A stretch of DNA of 64,000 bases from NCBI RefSeq assembly GCF_964355755.1, contig NC_092673.1, forward strand, positions 19,289,001-19,353,000, written 5' to 3'. A program made the position numbers and the translations under genes. The stretch is from Antedon mediterranea. Lineage: Eukaryota > Echinodermata > Crinoidea > Comatulida > Antedonidae. Positions 38,701-50,700 of this stretch are shown here, in pieces. The notes under the pieces were generated by a model. That model was not told where the DNA came from. It saw nothing but the letters and a program-made list of their open reading frames with translations, and ran no database searches. Within the stretch, counting starts at the first letter, position 1. Each line of letters opens with the position of its first letter.

Positions 38701-41700
38701 TAGAATGGTTTACCACAGCATATCTATAGAATGTTAGCTTCTTACACTAGCAAATCCCTGTACATTTACCTTATTTTGAAATGCTACTGGTGCCCCATGC
38801 TGAATGAGACACGTCACTATTTCTGAGGTAGGGTCTCTATGCCTCAGATAGTAATGTAATAGAGTGTCACCATCCTGGAAAGGAATCATAATGAAGTTTA
38901 TAAATACTGACAACAGACATTATGTGAAATTGTTTGTTTTTTTGTCAATACAAACAACAACAATTGCTGCTAAATATTGTGGTAAATAATCATAATTATC
39001 ATTATTAATAAATGAGTAGAACAAAATAGAATGGTTTACCACAGCATATCTATAGAATGTTAGCCTATTACACTAGCAAATCCCTGTACATTACCTTCTT
39101 TTGCAATGTTGTTGGTGTATAATACTGACAACAGACATTATGTGAAATTGGGGGTTTTTTTGTCAACCCAAACCATAGCAAGAATTACTGCTAAATAATG
39201 TGGTCAATAATCCTAATTGACATGATTGATAAATGAGAACAAAATAGAATATCTTACCATGGATCAGATCTAAAGATTGTTAGCCTATTACTATTACAGA
39301 AGCATTTTTTTGTAAGGTAAGGGAGGGAGCAGGTTATTAATTAATAATTATTTTTTTATTAAAATCAGATTCTATTAATTTTTTTGACATAAGCATTTTT
39401 ATTTGTTATTTTATTATTAATCAATGTAGTTGTCCCATTTTATTTCATCTTTACAATTAATTAGACCATTGTCAATCATTGTTATCTTTACAGCTACATA
39501 TGACCAATTTATATTTGTTTTACGGTCAAAAATAAGTAAACAAAATTATACTGATTCACCTGAATATAAAAAAATGTCCAATTGCATTGCTCGAACAATT
39601 TTAGATTTTGGAAACCACTATAAACTAAACATTATTTAGTTTTACATTTCTCTTCCATTTGTGGCAAAATGTTTGCAAAAAAAAAAAATGCTGGAAAAAG
39701 ATCTCTTTAAAAGGCCATATTCAATCTGTAATTAGCTGGATATACTGACAGAAGTATTTTTTTGGAAGGTAAGGGAGGGAGCAAGTTATTAACAATTAAT
39801 AATTCTTTTTTATTAAAATCAGATTCTATTAATTTTGTTAACAATAACACAAACATTTTTGTTTGCTATTTTATTATTTGTCAACAAACTGTAGTTGTCC
39901 AATTTTATTTCATATTTATAATTAATTAGACCATTTTCAATTGTTGTTATCTTTACAGCTACATATGACCAGGGAGTTGTCATTTTACAACTCCCTGATA
40001 TGACCAATATATATTTATTTTATGGTAAAAATATTTAAACAAAATTATAGTGATTCACCTGAATATAAAAAATTACAAGTAGATTGTTTTTGTTCATTAA
40101 GAAAAAAGATATATGTTATTTGATGAATAACTGTATACTTTAAATCAGTTATCATAAATCATATATAACTGTTTAGTTATTATTTTAATTTGATTTCTTT
40201 TAATAAAATTTGATTTTTGTTAATGTGCTTACTTTTTTCTCTCATTGAATGGTTTACTTCAGCATATCTATATAATGTTAGCTTATTACACTAGCAAATC
40301 CCTGTACATTTACCTTATTTTGCAATGCTACTGGTGCCCCATGCTGAATGAGACAAGTCACTATTTCCAAGGTAGCTGTAAATCCCATCACCAGATATGA
40401 ATGTAATAGAGTGTCACCATTCTGGAAAGGAATCATAATGAAGTTTATAAATACTGACAACAGACATTATGTGAAATTGTTTGTTTTTTTTTGTCAATAC
40501 AAACAACAACAATTGCTGCTAAATATTGTGATAAATAATCATAATTATCATTATTAATAAATGAGTAGAAAAAAATAGAATGGTTTACCACAGGATATCT
40601 ATATAATGTTAGCCTATTACACTAGCAAATCCCTGTACATTACCTTATTTTGCAATGCCACTGGTGCCCCATGCTGAATGAGACACGTCACTATTTCTAA
40701 GGTAGGGTATCCTCTCCCCAGATATGAATGTAATGGAGTGTAACCATCCTGGAAAGGAATCATAATGAAGTTTATAAATACTGACAACAGACATTATGTG
40801 AAATTGTTTGTTTTTTTTGTCAATACAAACAACAACAATTGCTGCTAAATATTGTGATAAATAATCATAATTATCATTATTAATAAATGAGTAGAACAAA
40901 ATAGAATGGTTTACCACAGCATATCTATATAATGTTAGCTTATTACACTAGCAAATCCCTGTACATTACCTTATTTTGCAATGCCACTGGTGCCCCATGC
41001 TGAATGAGACACGTCACTATTTCTAAGGTAGGTGTATATCCACCCCACAGATATGAATGTAATGGAGTGTTACCATTCTGGAAAGGAATCATAATGGAAT
41101 TTATAAATACTGACAACAGACATTATGTGAAATTGTTTGTTTTTTTTTGTCAATACAAACAACAACAATTGCTGCTAAATATTGTAGTAAATAATCATAA
41201 TTATCATTATTAATAAATGAGTAGAACAAAATAGAATGGTTTACCACAGCATATCTATAGAATGTTAGCTTATTACACTAGCAAATCCCTGTACATTTAC
41301 CTTATTTTGCAATGCTACTGGTGCCCCATGCTGAATGAGACACGTCACTATTTCTAAGGTAGGTGTATATCCACCCCACAGATATGAATGTAATGGAGTG
41401 CTACCATTCTGGAAAGGAATCATAATGGAATTTATAAATACTGACAACAGACATTATGTGAAATTGTTTGTTTTTTTTTGTTAATACAAACAACAACAAT
41501 TGCTGCTAAATATGGTGGTAAATAATCATAATTATCATTATTAATAAATGAGTAGAACAAAATAGAATGGTTTACCACAGTATATCTATAGAATGTTAGC
41601 CTATTACACTAGCAAATCCCTGTACATTTACCTTATTTTGCAATGCTACTGGTGCCCCATGCTGAATGAGACAAGTCACTATTTCTAAGGTAGGTGCAGA

Positions 41701-44700
41701 ATATCCAATCACCAGATAGTCATGTAATGGAGTGTCACCAGACTGGAAAGGAATCACAATAAAGTTTATAAATACTGACAACAGACATTATGTGAAATTG
41801 TTTGTTTTTTTTGTCAATACAAACAACAACAATTGCTGCTAAATATTGTGGTAAATAATCATAATTATCATTATTAATAAATGAGTAGAACAAAATAGAA
41901 TGGTTTACCACAGCATATCTATAGAATGTTAGCCTATTACACCAGCAAATCCCTGTACATTACCTTATTTTGCAATGTTACTGGTGTATAATACTGACAG
42001 ACGTTATGTGAAATTGGGGGGTTTTTTTGTCAACCCAAACCATAGCAAGAATTACTGCTAAATAATGTGGTCAATAATCCTAATTGACATGATTGATAAA
42101 TGAGAACAAAATAGAATATCTTACCATGGATCAGATCTAAAGATTGTTAGCCTATTACTATTACAGAAGCATTTTTTTGTAAGGTAGGGAGGGAGCAGGT
42201 TATTAATTAATAATTATTTTTTTAATTAAAATCAGATTCTATTAATTTTTTTGACGTAAGCATTTTTATTTGTTATTTTATTATTAATCAATGTAGTTGT
42301 CCCATTTTATTTCATCTTTACAATTAATTAGACCATTGTCAATCATTGTTATCTTTACAGCTACATATGACCAATTTATATTTGTTTTACGGTCAAAAAT
42401 ATGTAAACAAAATTATACTGATTCACCTGAATATAAAAAAATGTCCAATTGCATTGCTCGAACAATTTTAGATTTTGGAAACTACTATAAACTAAACATT
42501 ATTTACATTTCTCTTCCATTTGTGGCAAAATGCTTGCAAAAAAAAAAATGCTGGAAAAAGATTATTCTTTTTATTATTCTTTATTAAAAACAAACCAATT
42601 GGCAGCAAATCTGCTGAATTGCATGGTAAGGAACAATATACATTCAAAAGACAAGAAAAGTATAGTCATTATAAAACAAAATAATCGCAATTACAAAATA
42701 TATTTAAATGTAAACATAAAGTTTAAAAAAATAGTCAAATTGCAAGGATATAGTATATACATTATAACTTAATTACAGTATAAAAATATAATCTTAAATT
42801 TAAGTTGCAGTATTTACATTGGTTTCTTAATTAAAGTCGACTTCAGACAATTAAATAATTACAATTAAACATTTACAAAAACATCAAATACAAAATTAAA
42901 TGAGAATTAAGAATAAATTGAGTCAAATTCAAGAAATTTCTACTAGGCCAATATGTCAAATTAATTAATATCTGGTTACATTATACATTTATTTTCTTTT
43001 ATTATTTAATCAATACTGTTGAGGCAGCGAGTGAGAAACGGGATTGCACTGTTTCCATATCTATTTGTCTTATTTTTGGGGACCTGGTATGTATTACTTT
43101 TCCGTAAGGCCATATTATGCGTACTCATATTTCTCGGAAACCACTCAGCATATCTATACGCATTAGCACATTTCTTTGCAAATTCAATGCAAAGTTGGTA
43201 ACGTCTCTCAGTCATGGTATGGAGTCCCAACTGCTTCAGTGATTCCGTGTATGATACGTAATCCGCACCCACGATAATGCGGCATGCTCTCTTTTGGATT
43301 CGCTCCAATTGGTAGGTCTGTTCCTTGGTTATACTGCTATGCCAAACCGGGACAGCGTACTCACTTATTGGGCGAACATAACACGTATACACGGAGGTCA
43401 AATCTTCAGTCGGGACACCAAACCGTTTGAGACGTGATAGCATGTATAGTCGTCGACTACTTTTACTAATAATATCATTAAGGTGGGACTGCCAGCCAAG
43501 ATTGGACTGGATAGTCAAGCCCAGAAGCCTGGTCTCAGACACCACCTCGAGCTCCACCCCAGCGATTTGAAGGTGAGGAGGGTTAGGCGGTTCCTTCATA
43601 AAACAAACCTGCATAGCCTTGCACTTACTGGGGTTGAGCTCGAGACGGTTGTCCGTTGCCCAAGCATCCAGATCCTGAACATCCACTCCAATCTGGCTGG
43701 GTTGATTTGCGGGACGAACTTCTACAAGGCTGAGGTCATCAACATACTTAAAACTTTCAGCCAGAGACTCCTCAGAGGCATTATTGATAACTACCATGAA
43801 GATTATGGGGCCTAGCTTGGTGCCTTGTGGGACGCCACAGGAAAGCGTCTCCCACCGTGACAAGGCAGAGTGGTATTGCACTCGTTGGCGACGAGATGTA
43901 AGGAAGTTTGTTATCCATGGCAGTAACTCGCTTCTGACACCAAGCTCGAAGAGTCTCTGAATAGCTAAAGTATGATCGATACAGTCAAACGCCTTGGAGA
44001 AGTCCGTCACAATAAGGGTGCCAACATTCTTACCCTTGTCTGTACCTTTAAAAAACAAATCAAGTATTTCAATAAGACAATGGGCAGTGGATGATCCTTT
44101 TATGCCACCATATTGGTTACGATCAATTTCTTTACCTATATCTTCCATAACCCAGTTGGAAACAAATCCCTCGCATACCTTCGCAAGAATCGATGTCAAA
44201 GATATTGGTCTTAATTTAGAGATTGAGGCAGGGGTAGTCTTTGGGATAGGGGAAATTGTGGCATCCTTCCACATTTTAGGAACAATTCCCTCTTTTAGAG
44301 ATGAGTTAAATAAGTCACAAACGGGAACGCTGAACTCGCACGCGAACTCTTTAAGAAGTCTCCCAGGGAGGTCGTCGGGTCCAGCCGCTTTCTTACTTTT
44401 CAAATTTTTCAAGTTATTGTACATTTCCCACACTTCAATCCTAGGTGGAGCATTTGCAGGTAGAAAGGTAGGTAATTGTTTTAAGTTGATTGGGGGTCTA
44501 CCTTGGGTGACAGAAGCAAATTCATTACTTATAGCTTCTGATCTGTGTACGTAAACTATGCAATCTAAAAAATCGAACCATGCTAAAATTCCCTGGCCAC
44601 TCAAATCAAGATCTTGCAAATGATATCAATAACCACTTTGCATCTGTGTGCCGACAGCTTCCCCCAGTTGATGTAAATGCTCTTCCTGCATATTTGCCTT

Positions 44701-47700
44701 CACCTGAACCCCCGCCAAAAATTTTTCCTGGACAAGTCAGACGATTGATTAATAAACTAAAGTCAAAGAAGTCTAGTCACCCTGATGACTTGCCAATTAA
44801 ACTTATAAAAGAATTCGCCTTTGAAATTGCTACTCCACTTGCCCATATTTTTAATTGTTGTCTTAATGAAGGTGTATTTCCCGAGTTATGGAAGTTAGCA
44901 ACAGCCATTCCTGTTCCAAAAGTTCCTAATGTGACATCATTTCAAGACCTCAGGCCAATTTCACTTACCCCCATCTTTGCCAAGTTGTTTGAGTCATTCC
45001 TTACTGATTGGGTGACTAGTGACATTCATCAACATTTAGATATTAAACAATTTGGTTGCCGTAAAGGCTCATCTACTAGCCATTATCTTGTGGACATGAT
45101 TAAGTCTGTAATTAGTGATATTGAAAAAGGTGATTCTTTTGTGGATATTTGTGCCGTTGATTTTACGAAGGCCTTCGACCGAATTGACCATACGGTCATT
45201 GTTAGAAAGCTTGTCGACATCGGAGTGAGAACATCTATTATTCCCACCATCTGTAGCTTTCTGACGGATCGTAAAATAAATACTAAACTTAGTTCATCCT
45301 TTTCCCCTTATGCCAACATCACATGTGGGATTCCACAGGGTACAAAGCTTGGGCCAATTTTGTTTCTTATATTAGTCAATGATATCTCTATGGAAGGCTG
45401 CAGATGGTGGAAGTATGTTGATGATCTCACTCTTGGTGACACTGTTAAACATGGTAATGCTCCTAAACTTCAATCTTGTCTTGATGACCTTACTGAGTGG
45501 TGTGATACAAATCACATGGTCCCTAAACCCTCTAAGTGTCATATCATGAGAGTTAATTTTTTGAAAAGAAATATTCCCCCTCCTAATTATTACCTTAGCG
45601 GTACAACACTTAATGTTGTTTCGTATATGAAGCTCCTTGGACTTATAATCCAGGATGACTTGAAATGGGATAATAATGTCAGTGACATGGTAAAAAGAGC
45701 ATCCAAAAGGTTGTATACGTTATATATCCTTAGAAGGGCCAATGTACCAGTTCATGATATGATATCCGTTTATGTTTGTTATATTCGCCCAATCTTAGAA
45801 TACGCCTGCCCTGTGTGGCATGGAAGCATCAATAAGGCCCAAATATCGACCATTGAAAGAGTGCAAAAGAGAGTTTTACGTATTATTCTGGGTCCCGCTT
45901 TCCTTACGTATGATTCTTGAGCTTACTGATATGACCACTCTCGCATCCAGACGAGAGACGTTGATTCAAAAATTTGGAGAAAGGCTCTTGAAATCGGAAT
46001 TGTACAGAACTATTTTGCCCGACTACCGCATTATTAATAGAGAGCTTAGATCAACCACGGTAGATAAACCCCTAATTAATATACCTGTTTGCAGAACTAA
46101 CCGTCTTAAGACTTCGCCTGCCCTTACCATAAGTAGAATCCTTAATTCAAACAGTACCTGATCACGCTGAAGATGGCTATGTTATAAATATTTACATATA
46201 TTGGCCTATGCATTTGTATATAAATTTTGGAATCTTTTTAACATAACATAATTTTATTTTTTTAACTGATTTTTTCAAATTTTTTAATGTTTTGTATAAA
46301 TTTTTGTATTTTTTTAAATGTTTCTGTTTCCATATATTTATATATATATTTTTGTAAATCAACAATTTCAGCCTTCGGGCTGCATGTTTTTTATTGTATA
46401 AACCTGAATAAATAAATAAATAAAAAAATAAAAAAAAATCTCTTTAAAAGGCCATATTCAAACTGTAATTAGCTGGATATACTGACAGAAGTATTTTTTT
46501 GGAAGGTAAGGGAGGGAGCAAGTTATTAACAATTAATAATTCTTTTTTTATTAAAATCAGATTCTATTAATTTTGTTAACAATAACACAAACATTTTTGT
46601 TTGCTATTTTATTATTTGTCAACATACTGTAGTTGTCCAATTTTATTTCATATTTATAATTAATTAGACCATTTTCAATTGTTGTTATCTTTACAGCTAC
46701 ATATGACCAGGGAGTTGTCATTTTACAACTCCCTGATATGACCAATATATATTTATTTTATGGTAAAAATATTTAAACAAAATTATAGTGATTCACCTGA
46801 ATATAAAAAATTACAAGTAGATTGTTTTTGTTCATTAAGAAAAAAGATATATGTTATTTGATGAATAACTGTATACTTTAAATCAGTTATCATAAATCAT
46901 ATATAACTGTTTAGTTATTATTTTAATTTGATTTCTTTTAATAAAATTTGATTTTTGTTAATGTGCTTACTTTTTTCTCTCATTGAATGGTTTACTTCAG
47001 CATATCTATATAATGTTAGCTTATTACACTAGCAAATCCCTGTACATTACCTTATTTTGCAATGCTACTGGTGCCCCATGCTGAATGAGACACGTCACTA
47101 TTTCTGAGGTAGGGTATAGACTCCTCAGATGTACATGTAATGGAGTGTCACCATCCTGGAAAGGAATCAAAATCATGAAGTTTATAAATACTGACAACAG
47201 ACCTTATGTGAAATTGGGGTTTTTTCACAATACAAACAACAACAATTAATGCTAAATAAAGTGGTAAATAATCATAATTATCATTATTAATAAATGAGTA
47301 GAACAAAATAGAATGGTTTACCACATCATATCTATAGAATGTTAGCCTACTACACTAGCAAATCCCTGTACATTACCTTCTTTTGCAATGCTACTGGTGC
47401 CCCATGCTGAATGAGACAAGTCACTATTTCTAAGGTAGGTGCAGTATATCGACCCCGCAGATATGAATGTAATAGAGTTTCACCATACTGGAAAGGAATC
47501 ATAATGAAGTTTATAAATACTGACAACAGACATTATGTGAAATTGTTTGTTTTTTGTCAATACAAACAACAACAATTGCTGCTAAATATTGTGGTAAATA
47601 ATCATAATTATCATTATTAATAAATGAGTAGAACAAAATAGAATGGTTTACCACAGCATATCTATAGAATGTTAGCCTATTACACTAGCAAATCCCTGTA

Positions 47701-50700
47701 CATTACCTTATTTTGCAATGTTACTGGTGTATAATACTGACAGACGTTATGTGAAATTGGGTTTTTTTGTCAACCCAAACCATAGCAAGAATTACTGCTA
47801 AATAATGTAGTCAATAATCCTAATTGACATGATTGATAAATGAGATAAAAATAGAATATCTTACCATGGATCAGATCTAGAGATTGTTAGCCTATTACTA
47901 TTACAGAAGCATTTTTTTGAAAGGTAAGGGAGGGAGCAGGTAATTAATTAATAATTATTTTTTATTAAAATCAGATTCTATTAATTTTTTTGACATAACC
48001 ATTTTTTATTTGTTATTTTATTATTAATCAATGTAGTTGTCCCATTTTATTTCATCTTTACAATTAATTAGACCATTGTCAATCATTGTTATCTTTACAG
48101 CTACATATGACCAATTTATATTTGTTTTACAGTCAAAAATATGTAAACAAAATTATACTGATTCACCTGAATATAAAAAAATTACAAGTAGATTTTTTTG
48201 TTTGTTAAGAAAATTAAAGATATATGTTATTTGATAGGCAACTGTAAACTTTAAATCAGTTATCATAAATCATATAAACTATTTAGTTATTATTTTTATT
48301 TGGTTTGTTATAATCAAGTTTGATTTTTGTTAGTATGTTTATTTTTTTCTCTCATTTAATGGTTTACCGCAGCATATCTACAGAATGTTAGCCTATTACA
48401 CTAGCAAATCCCTGTACATTACCTTATTTTGCAATGCTACTGGTGCCCCATGCTGTACGAGACACGTCACTATATCTTACCATGGATCAGATCTAGTGAT
48501 TGTTAGCCTATTTACTTAATGTAAGTTATTAGTCATTAAATCTACTTACTGTACAATATCAAACACAAAATTTGAACATTAATAAAATACATATTTCATA
48601 AAATTGTACAAACAAATGTTCAGCATTCAAAATATGAGGCCAATAAGAAGTTTAATGAATTTATATATAAATTTAGGTAATAGGAAATTTCAGTAAATAA
48701 AGTGCAACTTCTAGAATTTTTACTCAATGGTAGAAAAATTGGTACATACTTTCAGTACTGATTTTTAACACCCAATGAAACCATTATCATAATTAAGCTA
48801 TTAAGATATTAGATATTAACGATTAAAAAAAATTTAGGTTAAACCATTTTCCTCAATGAAAATAATATCATATCATGAAGCCTGATACCATCCCATCATC
48901 AAATGTACCAAGACAGGAATTTGGTGAACAATACCATGCACTAAACAAAATTAAGGTAATTCTCAGGATGACAATTATATTTGACTACATAAATTCCATC
49001 ATATCTGTATTTATTTGCCTTGTGTACAGTGCGACTTAGACAATATTCAGTTATTTACCGAAGTTTATGTATTCGAGAATCATCTGTGGGCACTTAATTA
49101 CCAGTATATCAAATTTTAACTGGCAACTTTAATAGAATCATTTTTTCCAAAAAGTCATAAGATAAGATATGGCACTGTTTGAAAAGAATAATTTCATATT
49201 AAATTTCTTTTTGAAATTGCATTGCTCAAACATTTTTACTAAACTAAACATTATTTACATTTCTCTTCCTTTTGTGCAAAATGTTTGTTTGGAAAAGGAT
49301 CTCTTTAAGGCCATATTCATACTGTATGTGATAAGACTGTCAGAAGTATTTTATTGTAAAGTAAGTAAAGGGCAGGAGCAGGTTATTAACAATTAATAAT
49401 CCTTTTTTATTGAAATCAGATTCTATTTTTAACATAAACATTTTTTAATTTGTTATTTTATTAATAGTCAATGTAGCATGTCCCATTTTATTTCGTATTT
49501 ACAATTAATTAGACCATTGTCAATCGTTATCTTAAAGTACATACAGTAATAATGAGCAATTTATATTTGTTTTACGGTCATAAAAATGTTAACAACATTG
49601 TAGGTTTCTAATATGAAGATTTTTTTGTTCATTAGAAATAAAAGATTTATGTTATTTGATATGTAACTACACATAATCAGTTCATAAATCAAATGAACTA
49701 TTTAGTTTTTTATTTGGTTTGTTGTAATCAAGTCTTCACTTTTTCTCTAATTGTAACATTTTTCACAAAATCATGTCTGGTATGCTTCATTTAGATTCTG
49801 CTAAGCTTTGATTTATTTATATTATTATTTTTAGCCTAATGTTGTTAATCAGTGCATGCAGGTTATACCTCCATCATCAGCGTGTATTTATATTATTATT
49901 TTTAGCCTAATGTGGTTAATCAGTACATGCAGGTTATACCTCCATCATCAGTGTGTATTTATATTATTATTTTTAGCCTAATGTGGTTAATCAGTACATG
50001 CAGGTTATACCCCCATCATGAGTGTGTATTTATATTATTATTTTTAGCCTAATGTGGTTAATCAGTACATGCAGGTTATACCCCCATCATCAGTGTGTAT
50101 TTATATTATTATTTTTAGCCTAATGTTGTTAATCAGTACATGCAGGTTATACCTCCATCATCAGTGTGTATTTATATTATTATTTTTAGCCTAATGTTGT
50201 TAATCAGTACATGCAGGTTATACCTCCATCATCAGTGTGTATTTTATTATTATTTTTAGCCTAATGTGGTTAATCAGTACATGCATGTTATACCTCCATC
50301 ATCAGTGTGTATTTATATTATTATTTTTAGCCTAATGTGGTTAATCAGTGCATGCAGGTTATACCCCAATCATCAGTGTGTATTTATATTATTATTTTTA
50401 GCCTAATGTGGTTAATCAGTACATGCAGGTTATACCTCCATCATCAGAGTGTAAATATATTATATTATTTTTAGCCTAATGTGGTTAACACGTTCACTGC
50501 CACGGCGTATTTATACGTCAAAAATTGCGTGTCGCTACTTGCCAAGACGTAATACTACGTCAAAATCGTAGCACTTTTGTATTGTATGTAGAATCGCTGG
50601 CAGTGGTGATTGGAACAGGAATTATCGCATGGCAGTTTATGAATGATGTACGTAAACGATAATCTAAAAATAAATGTCATATGTTTGTTTGTGTTTATTC

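Larger units (their letters stand above)
36200..49560. repeat. nested tandem duplication carrying the ankyrin exons
   Basis: Two scales are visible. Inside exon clusters the unit is about 330 bp (one exon plus an intron of about 220 bp, almost unchanged between copies). At a larger scale, blocks with markers such as taccatggatcagatct, gggagggagcagg and tttacggtcaaaaata recur near 37.3, 39.3, 39.8, 42.2, 46.5, 47.9 and 49.4 kb. The flanks at 36.7-37.3 and 48.6-49.3 kb are copies of one another. Short ORFs repeated through these blocks are not genes. Confidence 0.8.

Noticed and set aside
38476-41213. Plus-strand ORFs of 60-70 residues repeated at the ankyrin exons
   Set aside because: They are antisense to the ankyrin exons and run into introns; the minus strand has the domain and splice sites.
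43483-44554. Plus-strand ORFs of 110 and 186 residues
   Set aside because: Antisense shadows of the minus-strand reverse transcriptase.
42563-46437. Single LINE with 5' inversion by twin priming
   Set aside because: The two RT sequences overlap in content and differ in sequence, so they are two elements rather than one inverted copy.
39430-48234. Repeated plus-strand ORF beginning MSHFISSLQLI near 39.4, 42.3 and 48.0 kb
   Set aside because: Copies of duplicated intron blocks; similarity reflects recent duplication and there is no coding signature or domain.
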